Source of the DNA: Volvox africanus
Taxonomy: Eukaryota; Chlorophyta; Chlorophyceae; Chlamydomonadales; Volvocaceae
Assembly (NCBI GenBank): GCA_030268105.1
Contig: BSDZ01000015.1
Coordinates: 2,631,501-2,695,500 of the forward strand
Length of the DNA stretch: 64,000 nucleotides
Reading direction: 5' to 3'
Shown here: positions 46,904-59,676 of the stretch, piece by piece
Numbering within the stretch: the stretch's first letter is position 1
Layout of the letters: the number at the start of each line of letters is the position of its first letter
Made by a program: the position numbers and the translations under genes
The notes under the pieces: model-generated
What the model saw: the letters and a program-made list of their open reading frames with translations, nothing else
Told to the model about the DNA's origin: nothing
The model's database searches: none

Positions 46904-49900
46904 GGTTTAAGGCCTTTTCGGGCTTTCAACCCTCCCAGGTGAGGGAGGGCGTTTTATCAGGCTACCTATCAGGGCGCTGCCGGGTGAGTAAGTGGGAACT
47001 GCGGTACAGGGCTCTCGAAGAAACAACGGGAAACCTTCACAGGAGTCGGGGGGAGCTAGAGGGGCAGTGGTGAAAAGGGGGGAGGTGTAGATTCGTGTGT
47101 ATTGGCACCGGAGATTTGCAAATTGACCTTGATAAAAAGGAGAGCATTGAAAGGGGGGAAAGGAGGACCAGTTGCCCGAAGTGAGGGTATAGGGCTGGTC
47201 CGGCATTAGCTTCCTCAGCGTCTTGCGGACGTGGCGGGAAGGTGTGGGCTTTCAATAGCTGCCTTGAGTCCGCACCTGTCTTTGTATTCCTTGTGAAAGT
47301 CTTAGGGCGGGACGGCGGGGGGTATGTGAAGGACGAACGACGTGACATGGCGGACGACAGACACGGTATGTTCGAAATGGGCATGTGTGTGTAGGACGTA
47401 TGCCTTGTCGTACGAAAATGGGTTCTAAGACTGTGTCGTACGAAAATGGTTCTGAATTTGCGGCCATTTGCCGTTAGGATCAGAAGTCCTTATGGATTTA
47501 TGGTGAGCGGGGTGAAATCCCCGGCGACGAACGATGCTCATCTGGGCCTTATCCTTATCTTTGTGCTCCGCGATTCCTACTTGATCTCCGAATGGTTTTG
47601 GGGGGTCAGGTCGGAGGGGCTGTTGGGAAGAAGGGCGTTAGAGAGGCCCGGATGATGCCGTATTTATCTGTTCGAGGTGCCGTACAGTTGCCCTTCCTGA
47701 AAGGGGGAGGAGGAAATTCCGGCAGCCAGCAGTTGGCAATTTGGTGATTGCGCTTGCGCTCCGTTGCCCTGTCCGGAGAGCTTGTACCCTTCCTGGAGTT
47801 GTCTCATACTCCAGGATAAGTTCGTCTAGTTACGGGTTAATTGTGAGTTAGTTGGGCTTCAGGACCCATTTGACTTAGTGTCTAGCATCAACTACAGCAT
47901 TAACGACCGCAACCTTGCCGTACTGAAGGACGTGGATGATGCACCATCTGTCAGGGTTTATGTTTCGGATTGGAAGTGTTTTCTATCCTTAAGATCTCGG
48001 TTGTTCGTACGTTGTGACCTCAGGCGTCTTTGACTGGTAGTTGGCGCACACATAGGTGCGTGTCAGAACAAACCGTTATTCACCCGTTAGTTGCAGGTGG
48101 CCTAAATCGGGCTACCATGCTTTATTCGTACTGGCAAACCAACTTAACTGCTAATTGCCTAGGTAGTTGACATACATTCCGACGGACATGTCGCTGGTCT
48201 AGATATTGGGTGCCTTAGACATGATCGTCAGATGTTTTGGGATGTGAAGCTTTACGAAACGATATTAGTTTCACCACAACTTCGTACAGTTTTGATGTAG
48301 TGCCTTACACCGTTGAGAGACCGTTGCATTACTGCCTATTTTAGGAGATCAGCGCTGAAGGTTAATGTGGCTTTAGGGGGATCTGCTGCTTTGTGTTTTG
48401 CAGATGTCAACACAGACAGGTTCGTGTTCGTGTTCAGGCACGACTGTTATGGCACGACTAATATGCCCCTGGAGTTCCAGGTTATACCCCGACCGAGAGC
48501 GGGCCAAAGACCCTAAAGTTAAGGGCAGGGTGCCCCTATGTCGATGGACGGTGACGACCCCAATTAAAGTGACCTGCGAGCTGACCAGTAGCGGAGTTGA
48601 CGCCTTAGTTGATTCGGCAGATTCCGCTGGATGCTGGTGGTGGGTGCTGAACCTGGGAAAACCACTGATTTCGGAGAAGTCGGCATGGGAGACTGGATTA
48701 GGGTGCCCCGAAACACCGGGGAAGGTAGGGACTGCCAGGTTAGTGGCCACGGGTGATGTACCCCCCTATCCTACACACATAGACAGGTGTGTATACAGGC
48801 ACAGCACAGCACACGTGGATGGCATGAGTACGTGGTCTCTGGGTCCATCCACCATCACGTTACATCATCTCGATGTACCTTGAATGCCCCGTCGTACAAC
48901 GTGCCTCATCTGGCAATCTTGCGGGTTAGGGTGCTGGGTTTCGGAGCGGCACCAGTAAATGGAGTCATCAGGTCCTGAAGGATGGAGGCCATCTACAATA
49001 TCTTATTGATGCAAACGGTAACTAGCTTTACGGCGCTTGCTCATACAATTCGCAATTTGCCATGCGGTGATTGATACGAGTGGAATCCGAATCTGAATCC
49101 TGGATTGATGCCCTGGTTGGTAGAGGCCTTGGTGAAAAGCTCTGGGGAAGTGCTGCGGCCCTCCACGGTCGGAGTCTCGTCATCGTTGAATGTTGGGTCG
49201 TACGGATCATCACAAGCTGGGAGATGTGCGCGTTGGTTTACGAACTTCACCTGAGGCTTTAGCTTGCCAGGGGATGCCTCGCTAAGTAGAAGGGGAGAGG
49301 TCACTCGCGTTAGTTAGCGGTTGTCAATTGGCGGTTGTGTGCCTGTACGATACTTTCACTCATAATTTCTTTTTATTTGTTACATGACCAACTTGATGAC
49401 CAGTACGGGGCGAGGGATGTGGAACAGAGAGAGTAAGAATTAGTTTCTGGCGTTAGGATGCCAACGGTGTCAACTAGATCTGCATGGAGGTAGTTGTAGG
49501 AGCTTATTACATTTCGTCGTCTTGAAGGCCAGAGGAGGGGGGGAACCATGGAAGGGCTTATGCTGGGTTAGACACGGCGTTCTTTGTGAGCCGCAGTTGA
49601 CAGGACATGCGAATACCAAGGTGATGAGGTTTAGAGGAGCTCTTCCAGAAGGCTGCGGTAGTGAGCAAGTAATAGACCGACCAGCCTCACTTTGGGGGCC
49701 ATACGGATATGTCCCCTCCAGGGTTGCCTCCAAGGAAATCACCACACGTGTTGGTCGCTTTAGCCGGATGTATATATCTCACTCGCTGCCCGACTACTTG
49801 CTGCGGGGTAAGCTTTGATATGCGTGTGTGTTTACGTATGCGTTGGCACGGCAAGGGTTCGCACATTATTGCAGCTTTGATTTTGGTTATACTTGCTTTC

Positions 49901-51175
49901 TTGGGGGATTTAGAGCCCGGATAGAGCCCCCGCGCAGGTGCCCTCACGACTGGCAGGCTGGTGTGCTTGAGTCCTCGAGGCAGCGCCTTGCCATGTGGTT
50001 GTGAGGATGGAGGGGAAGTGCACTAAACCCGGTGGTGGTAGTGGTAGTGGGGTGATAGCAGGAGGCAGCAGAGCCTGGTGCCCTTCATACGAAATGTCGC
50101 CGCGTTGTGTCGTACTCCGCTCAAGCAAACTCCTGCCTGACCGTCAACACTTCCTTATATCTTAGCTACTCTCACAACGCTGTCGGCGTTTTTTAGCGCT
50201 GGTTGTTGAAACTGCGATAATTTTTATGACATCGTCTTTGACATAACTTAGGCATAACAGTGCCGAGTAACCAATTCACCAACGGCCTTCCGTTGGTGCG
50301 AGTGTGAGATGTGTGTCATGTAAGTCCGTGCAAATCAAGATATCGATCGGGAAGAAAGGACATAGCCCTTACATATCGATACTCGATCTCGACTCCCGGC
50401 GATCAGCAGCACCTATATATTCACACAAGCACTTAACACACTCAGACATACACACACACACACGCAAGCTGTTTGCAGATCTGCAGATCATTATTATTTT
50501 CGCCCTAGACACAACCAAGCTGCCTTCCTCCACTATTCCCCTGCTCCACAAGAAGATGCAAACCCATTACAAATTATATCCTAATACGTCTGGCGCTCGG
50601 ACGGGGAACATGCCATTCGAACCGCACAGTCCCTCTAGGAATGAAGTTGCTCATCTCCTACTACTAATAAAAATTAAAATATGATTGGATTTTATGGAAT
50701 GGTATTTCGACAGAAATCTACCATTGCACAACGTTCTGGACGTGTAAGCCTAGCCCATCAAGTCAAACACCACCCAAGATAAATTAGACATTTAGTAAAG
50801 ACGTACAGCTGTAAAACCTGGACACCTTCCACCCGTCCAGTCAAGCCCATCCCCCTGAGACGTACCGGCAAGCTGTACAGCGCTTCATCCAATTCATACG
50901 CACCCCCCCCCTGTTCACCGCATACATCCCTTTCCTTCCCCCTCCGCACACACAACATAAAGAAAAGCGGCGTTCAATTCGCCGGCGCTCCTATCAATCA
51001 GATTATTACCATTCATGTCCTCCATTTCCTGATCTTCCATTTCCTTTCTTTTCCTCCTTCCCTCCCTCCCTTGCACCTCTCTCCCCCCCCCTCATCTTCT
51101 CCCCCTTTTCCTCCACTCATTCCAGTTAAGAAAGTTAGAAGGGAGTTTTAGCTAGCTCCACCAACTGTTCTTGTA
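46904..51175. other. Intergenic between convergent sulfotransferase and WDR11 genes, about 4.3 kb
   Basis: No recognised gene. Several frames of 100-160 codons (for example 48398-48883 plus) overlap on both strands and show no family signature. The frame at 47863-48033 (plus) looks mildly protein-like. A CA tract lies at 50446-50464. Poly-pyrimidine DNA fills 51020-51120. Confidence 0.4.
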
Positions 51176-51180
51176 TTACA
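51176..51180 (-). terminator. Possible TGTAA poly(A) signal of the WDR11 gene
   Basis: Minus-strand TGTAA about 320 bases after the WDR11 stop. Without transcript ends this is only a candidate. Confidence 0.35.
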
Positions 51181-51500
51181 TGAATACGGCGGCATGATCG
51201 GCCAGAGCCGATGTGGAGGCAAGATGTCCTCGGACTCGATCAATCTGCGTAATATATCTGATCTGATCAGATCTATCTGATCTGATCATTCGGGAAGGTC
51301 CTGACTCTCTGATTCACCTTCGGGAAGGTCCTGTCTTCCTCTACAGTCTGTGTGGTGACCCCTCCATTTTCCCTCCCCGCGGGGCGGCGCAGAGGTGGTG
51401 GTGGTGGAGGGGGGGGAAGTTGAATAAAAGAATGGAAAAGGGGGAGGCAATTGAGGGGTCCAGACCCAAACCCCCGTTTTCTTCGCAGCCGACTCAGTTC

Positions 51501-54500
51501 TCACAGCAGACTCGTCAAAAGGTCGGTTACGAACAGATCGAACTCCGCCGCTGCACGCATCAAATCAGCCGAGCTGAACCGCCGGCCGCCATTTGAGCTG
51601 TTGGACTGCTCTGGGGAGCTGAACGGACCGCCCCGGGTGCCAGGTCGACTCGCTGTGACCGGCCGCAACCCCACCCCACCAACCCCCAACCCGATGCCAC
51701 TACCCATCGACTCAAACGGTGTCAGTCCGCCGTCGAAGAGCACCGCGGGTTCGGATGAGGCGGCGGCGGCGCCAGCCGCCGCTGCCGAGTTCACGAAAGC
51801 TGATGCCGGAACACGCGGCGTTGCGATCCACTCATCGACGGTGGCGCCGTCAGCCACTGGCGCTGCCGGTGCCGGCACCGCCAGCGCCGACTCCAGCCCT
51901 GCATGCTTACACCCCGCCACGAATGCCGCTGCGCAGTCCGGCAGCCCCGCGTCCAGCAGCAACCTGAGGGCCTCGCGGAGGCAGCCCGCGGCCGCCAGCA
52001 GCCCCACCCCCCGCCACACACTGCCCTCCTGCCGCCAGACGTGCAGGGCCCAGCGCTGCAGCGTCTGCGCCCGCTCCGTGCCGGTGAGGAAGTGCGCAGT
52101 CATGACGGCGGCCAATCGCCACATGCCGCTTTCCTGAAAGAGACGGATGGGGGAGAGAGTGGGGAGATGGCCACAATTGAGAGCAGACGCTTCCTTTTCA
52201 CTTCATTTCATCTTTGTATTGCACTTCATTTTACAACACAACACTTCACATCCACTTAAGAGGTTTCTTTGCCACGGCTCAATTAGTTAATGCGCTCACT
52301 ACAAACACCCCCGCCGACCCTCACCTGCAGCACCAGTGCGGCCTCTGCATGCAGCCCCGCCGCCAGGTGCAGGGGCACTCCCAGATGCACGTCCCCGATA
52401 CTGGCGGCGTGAGCGGAAATTACTTTGGCGCTCTGCGCCAACAGCATACCGACATTGCCGCTGCCGTTGGCGCCGGCGCCGCCACCGCCATGAATGGCCC
52501 TGGGAGGGACGGCGGAGGTGCCGCTGGCGCCCGCCGCCGCTGCACCGCCGGTGGACGCTGCGGCGGCAGCGGCTCCCGCTGCAGCGGCGGCGGCCAGAGC
52601 CAGAGTACATAGAGCGTCTCGGTAGTACCTGAAACACACGTGCGCATTTCAGTTGGGAGGTACTAGGTAGTTGGTAGTTGGACGATTTTACCGTGTCGCC
52701 TGGTACGTATATCCCCCCCTCACATCATCTGTGTGGGTGATTACAGCCTGCCTTCCTCATCCCCCAAACCCACCAGCCCATCCCGCTGTGTGTGTATGTT
52801 TCCGCAATCTTCACGATTTCCTACCCTTTTCCCCATCCTCCCCCCCCAACTCCCCCCCACCTCGCTGAGTTCTCTGGTGACGACGCCAGCAGAAAGGCCA
52901 CAGCGGTCTGGAGGTCTCCCACAGACATGTACTCCAGCAGCCGCCGCTCCTGCCGACAGTCGAAGAGTACGGCATGGGCATGGGGGAATGAGAAGAACAC
53001 CGGAAAGGGCGTTGAACGGCGCAGTTGTGAAAGAAGACGCGGGGTCACGGGGGCGTAGGAAAAGGGAGGGATGAAGAGAGGATGACTGGGGGCAAAGAAC
53101 GGGGAAAAAGGGGAGGGGAAGGGGGAGGGGGAGGAAGGCAAACATTACAAACACATGCAGCTGCAGCCCGAACGGGGCAGCAACAGGTGGGAGAGAAATG
53201 GCGGGCCTGGGGGTTTTGAAGAGGAAGTTAGGAGTTCCGGCGGGGGTTGGGGGGCTGGGGCTGCGCCAGGGTATTTTCTGGGATTGTACGTGAGAGAGAG
53301 AGAGTGTGTGTGTATGTGAGAGAGAGAGAGGGGAGGGAAGGCTTTACAAAGAACCCAGCGTTTACTTGCTGGTATTGCCGGACGTCTGTTAACCACGTAC
53401 GGTAGTGTTCATGTTCGGACGTACCTGCTGCTCTGGGCCCATGTCGAGTACGGCACCGCTATGCGCCTCACGCCATTTGATGCGCTCCTGTACGACACAG
53501 GAGCCCACATATAAAGGTTGTGGGGAAACACAGTGACATGTAAGGCGTTCAGCGATGGTCGGCGAGATACATGACATACGGAACATCCTAGAATTAGGAT
53601 CGCCCCCGCTATGCCTCCGAGGAACGGAACAAGCAGCCAGGAGATGTAACCCACACCCCATACCCCATAGCCCGTCCCCCGTCGCCCTTCTCCTCCGTCC
53701 CCCTTCTCCCGTCGCCCCTCTCCCTCGTCGCCGGTATCCCCTCTTCCCTGCCTCTGATGGCCATTCCCCGCCCTTAACCGCTGCCGCATCTCGGGGCAGC
53801 CAATCCGAGAGCCTCCCCCCTTTTCTCTCCCCCATTTTTCATTACCCGTGCCCGCACTTCCGTACCTGCGCCTCCGCCAATACCAACCGCTCGTCCCACA
53901 AAAGTACGGCACCCCTGCCGCCACCGACGGAGGTAGCGGCACCTCCCGCCGCCGCTGCGTCGTACATATCCACCGTTGTGGTCATGCTTGACACGGAAGA
54001 AGTCCGCGGCCCAGAGCGGGACTCCGGACCGCTCGGTCCAGGCAACTCGGTAGCTGACGTCGCCACCGCCGCCGGTTGTACGGCGACAGCGGCGGAAGCA
54101 GAGGCTGTCCGCTGGAGTTGTCTGTACGGGAGGTCACTGCCGGCGCCTACGCGGCCAGCAGCAACCGAGGCATGGGGCACGGCTGCCGTACCGTCGACGC
54201 CCTCCGCCCAGTTCCCAGGGATGTGATACTCCTGCAAGATCCAGACACGCACACATAATTACTTCCCATCGTACTTCTCCGAAATCCCCCCCCCCCGTCA
54301 GCAAAGGGACCGGCAAGTGGCGGAGGCGGGTAGGGGCCAAGTCGCCTGCTGCCCAGCCAGCGAAACCCACCTGCCGCTCCCGTACAGACGCCAATGTTGC
54401 CGGCAAGTGGCTCCAGAACCGGGCCTCATCGCTGTCTCCCGCCACGTGAGCGGCTACCGCCATGCGCTCCGCGGGGCTGGAGCCGGGGGCCAGGGCGCGG

Positions 54501-57500
54501 CTGTAGCTGAGCCACTCGTCTGGGTGGAGGAGACGACCCTTCGGGGCGGGTGTGGGTGGCGGGGAAGAGGGGCGGGAAGCGAGAATGGAAACGAACGGGT
54601 GTGGGTTGAGGAGAGAGATGTATGGGTGAGGGAAGGGAAGGGAGATCAAGGAGGGATGCGGCGTGTGAGTTGGGTTGGGTGGCCGTGGTAAGGACAGGTG
54701 AAGCGGTGTCACTGTATGGGTGTGGGAGTGGGAGTGGATGTGGGAGTGGCGGCGAGCCAGCCTTGAACAACGGAGATTTACTGATTGCACCCTCTTCCTC
54801 AGGCCCCATGATAGCCGTCTAGCCACGCGCACACACATACACATACACACACACGCTCAAGCTCCTCTTCAGCTTTTCCCCTTCTCTTTTCCCCTTCTCT
54901 CCACACCACGAACACAAACCCTAGGAGTTGACTTCACCTTACCGACTCACTCTGCACCCGTACTCAGTCCTCCCACCAATCCTGTGTCCCTCTTTCCCCT
55001 CCCCCCTTCCCCCTGGGGCCCTAGCCCTCAGAGGCACTGACAGCCCCCCGCAAAGCACGGAACCGCATCCCGATGGCGCACCTGTGCCCTCATCGACGCC
55101 AACATTCTCAGCAAGTGTAGCAGAGTTCCATGGTGGGGAAGACGCCCACGCGAGGACGAGGTTCCGATGCCACCACCACCACCACCATCAACATCAGCAT
55201 CAGCATCAACATCACCAGTAGCAGGACCGGGATCGGCACCTTCGGCGCCGACGCGAAGACCTTCCGTCCCGCTGACGGCGGGTCTGTCAGCGGCAGCGAC
55301 GGTGGCGGCGGCGGAGCTGATGGCGGCGCCCCCGATCGCTGGTGTCAATGTGGAGGCGAGAGAGCTCGAAACGGCTCGGAGCATATTGCTGGAGAGGGCG
55401 AGCGCAGTGCTGCTGAAGCTGTTCGACAATGCCAGAAGGGTCGAAGCCGCCGCGGCCCCAGTGCTGTTGGAGCCGCTGGCGGAGGCGGCGGCGGAGGCGG
55501 TGGCGGTGGTGGCGGTGGCGGTGGTTTGAGAGGGGATCCACGGACCGTCCAATGCAGGTACGGCATTACCTCTGCTTCCGTTTGCCGCCACCGCATGCGA
55601 TGGCGGCGGCAGCCCAGAGCCATGCACGTCAGACGAGGATTGGCTGTTCAGTCGCCCCCGGTCCGCCAGAAGCTCCAGGAGGGGCGCCCGGGCAGCGCGG
55701 GGGAAGAGCGCCAGTAGCTCGAGCCGTACATCCTCTTCTTCCGCCTCTCCCGGGGAGTACGCACCACAGAGGTAGCGGAGGAGCTCCTGAGATGTGAAAG
55801 AGGCGGAGGGGGCGGAGCGAAGGCCCTCAGGACAAGAAATAAATGCAAATCACTTGAGGAGTGATATTTCAGATTTTCATTAAATATCATATCCTTCTTC
55901 CTTTTCCTATGGAAATGAAATAGGAGCCACACGACAAGACGAGGAAGGGACGAGGAAGGGACGAGGAGAGAAGACGAATAAACGAGTCTCCTGGTGGTGC
56001 TGAAAAAGGGAAAAAAGGGGGACGGGAAAAGATGAATTTCCAAAAGGATGAATGGATATGACATCGGGGAGGGGGGCAACGGGAACAACTTCGTTAGCAC
56101 TGAGGTGCCTGTGTCTATCCACATACACACATACACGCACACACGCACACACACATACACGCACACACCAGCTCCAGGATGCGCCAAGGACCCAAATCCC
56201 GATCCCGACGACGGCGTGGCGGTACGGTACCTGTGAGACGCCCAGCTGTAGCAGCAACCGCAGTAGCATGGCCCAAGGCCGCGGCAGTAGCAGGCAGGAG
56301 GCCAGGCCACGAGCCTGTGCCAGGTGAAGGCGGAGAGCCCCGTGCACTGCTCCCTCCACAGAGGCACCAGATGCTACCGCCGACGTCGCCGGCCCTAGCG
56401 GCGGCTGTAGCGCCGCCGCCAATGCCCACCCACGACTGCCGCCGCCGCCGGCTGACGGTAACCGGCGGCTAGGCCGTAGAGACGCTTTCGCCTCGGCGCC
56501 TCCGCCGCCGTCGGCATTGCGACCAATGATACCGCCGAACACTCTCTCGTGCGGCTTGCCAAGCGGCAGCCCTGACGGAAGCGGCGGCCTTAATGGACTG
56601 GCCATTGCCGGGTACGGCACTAGTTGCTGGGTCTCTGTCGGAAGCAGCGCCGCCGCCCCCGGGCCGAGATCGAGTACGGACAATGAACCCTCATCGGTCA
56701 CAACGGCCATCAAGGACACATTGCCGCTACTGCCATCGCCGCTGCCTACCGTCTGCGTCCCAGGATCAATCCACCAGAACGGCAGTAGCGCCAGATCTAG
56801 CACAGGCCGTACTCCGGCTGCAGCTGTAGCAACAACGAGCCGTAACTTATTTGTCGAGTCTAAGTCAAACACACAGCAGTGCCCCGTGGCGAAGAGCACT
56901 GCCACGCGGGCCTTCATGCTGCCACTGCTACTGCCAATGTGAGCAGGAGGTGAAGAGGACGACGGCGGCGGCAGCGGGGGAAAATCGGCTACCGCCGGTG
57001 AATGGTCCGTGGCTAACGAAGCCGACTTGGCGGGAAGAAGCGGTGCAAGGAAGGAGCTTTCGGACGGGAGCATTAAAGAGAGGGCGGAAGCGGAGAATGA
57101 CGGAGGCGGTGGAGAGTTAAGGGAAGGACGCGCAGCGGCGGTGGCGGCGGCGGCAGCGCCGCCGCCACCGCCATGTCCTGCGCCTGCTATTGCCGGGCTG
57201 ATAACGATCTTTCGGACGAGGCCCAGACTGTGGCGGGACGATATTGGGAGCAGGCGCAGGGGGGGCGGCATGGTGGGGGGGGGGACAACGGTATAACGGT
57301 TTGGACAATAAGTTGCAAGATTGACAGAGCCCCATCCCATTTCCTCCCCGTCTCCCCTCCTAATCAAAGTCGTAAGCAATCTACCTGTGCTTACATATGC
57401 CTTCATGTGTGCGTCTATAGCGGTACCGCGTCTCGTCCATTCCGTTTGTCCCTTCCCCTGTCTCCTTTCAGCACCGACGACCCATCACGGGACTCCTTCG

Positions 57501-59642
57501 CCCGTACCGATTTCGGCAGTTGTGGTTGTGGCATTGTGCGTTTCCCAACAGCAGTGTGTCAGATCTCGTGGTTTCGCCCTCTGCCCCCCCTCCTTACACT
57601 ATAGCCCCTCCCTCCACCCCTCCGCTCCCTTCACCCACCCCGTGGCCTGCAGCGTGGTCCTGCCCGTGCTCCACTCCCAGACCGCCAGCCGTCCCTCCGC
57701 GTCCCCCATCACAACCAGGCGCCCCACAGCCGCCATGGCCGTGGCGCTGATCTCCAGTGGACTCAGCAGCCCCGCCATGGGCCGCTTCACCCGGGTATCC
57801 GCCACCCGGCGCCCACGGACCTGACAAGCGGGAAGGGAGGGGGGGGAGGCGAATAAAGGAGACACGATACCGCTGCGGAGGGGGCATTGACGATGACGAT
57901 GAGTGAGTTCTGTGTGTGTGTGTATTGTGTATGTGTATTTTCCTCCTTTCGCGATTTACTCACCATACGCAACTTCAGCAACTCACCGACAGCACTCCCG
58001 CACGGCCGTCTGCGAGGGTGAATATCAGCTGAGCCTCTTCGAGGCCCCCCGAGGTCAGCGGCTGAGGAGCTGGAAGCGACTGGCCTGATAGAAACTGCGG
58101 CTGCTGCGCTGGTGGCGGCGACGGTGGCGGCAGCTGCAGCGGCAGCGGCAGCGGCGGCTGAGATGACGACGACGAGGCCCCTGGCGGCAGCGCCTCTGCC
58201 GCAGATGGAGTGTCCGTCGGGCGCTCCCCCATGCCGCTGGCTAACCGCTGCGGCATACTCCAATAGCTGCCTCCGGGGCCGGCGCCCCCGCCGCTGCTGT
58301 CGTAACTGCCGCGGCCCACCGATGGTGGCGCTGTCGGTTGGGGTTGTAGCGGCGGCCCTGGCGGAGGCTCAGAGGATACGGTCCATGTCGTCAAATCGTC
58401 GGGCTGCACAGACTGTCCGCGGTACGGCAGCGGGGGTTGCACCCACTCAACGCAGGAGAAAGGCAAGTCGAGCAGGCGGAGGCGGGTGGGGGTTACCCCC
58501 GGCCATACCTGGTGCGTGTGGGTGAGGAAGGGGACGGCGGGGGGGGGGGTAAATACCATTATGAATACGTGTGTATTTGGGCGGGCAGCTCGGGTGTAGG
58601 TTGAGCGGACATACGACTCGGCAACAACGACATTGGGGTCTTGGGCATAACGGATTGCTTGGAGGTTATCGGTTGCGATGGGCCGAGGATATTGTGTGGA
58701 GGATATTGTGTGGAGGATATTGTGTGGAGGATATTGTGTGGAGGATATTGTGTGGAGGATATTGTGTGGAGGATATTGTGTGGAGGATATTGTGTGGAGG
58801 ATATTGTGTGGAGGATATTGTGTGGAGGATATTGTGTGGAGGATATTGTGTGGAGGATATTGTGTGGAGGATATTGTGTGGAGGGTATTGTGTGGAGAAA
58901 GGGCTGGGGGCAGCCTTCCGTGAGACGGCCAATAGTAAGGAGTTACCGTTACCGTTACCGTTACCGTTGCGTTACCGTTGCGTCGCTACATATTATGCTG
59001 CTCAGTGTCTTACCGGTCGGGTCAGTGCAGAGCAGCTTTCTTGACTCCCCCCATTCATTCTTTTTTATATCTACCTTCGCCCCTTTTCCCCCCTGACCCC
59101 CTTTCCCCCTGACCTCATTCCATTTAACACGTGAAGCTTCAAAACCCATCAAAAGCACCCGCACCCCTTTCCTCACCCCCCTCACCCCCCAAAGCTCCGC
59201 AGACGCCCCCTTCATGAGCACCAGCAGGTAACTACCACACGGAGAGGCGCGAACGCCAAGCAGGGGTGCCGGCTCGCCTCCGCCTCCGCCGGGTCCATTG
59301 CCGTACTCCCATCTGGGCAGCTGTACGGTACGTCCACTACGCACGTCGGTGATGTTGAGGTGGTTGTTCCACTGGGCCTTATCGTGCGTGCCTCCCTTCT
59401 CGGACGAGAATGTCACCAGCCGAGGTGAGGCACCAAGCCAGCGAACACCACGGACGGGTGCGTCCCTGGAGCGCAAAATTATCAGAAGGTATACGACACA
59501 GCGGTATAAGTATAAGAAACACCAGTAAAATGTGAAGTATTAAAACCTTCGGTGGGAGATACGATATCAGAGGGTTACGTCTTGCCGAGGGCGGGAATGG
59601 CAGTACACAGGCGGCGGCGGCGGAGTGTTGAGAATGATGGAA

Positions 59643-59676
<34 letters not shown>

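Noticed and set aside
58571..59096. Frames with a repeated WRILCGGYCVED pattern
   Set aside because: Produced by the 14-bp intronic minisatellite. WDR11 exons flank it and close in phase without it.
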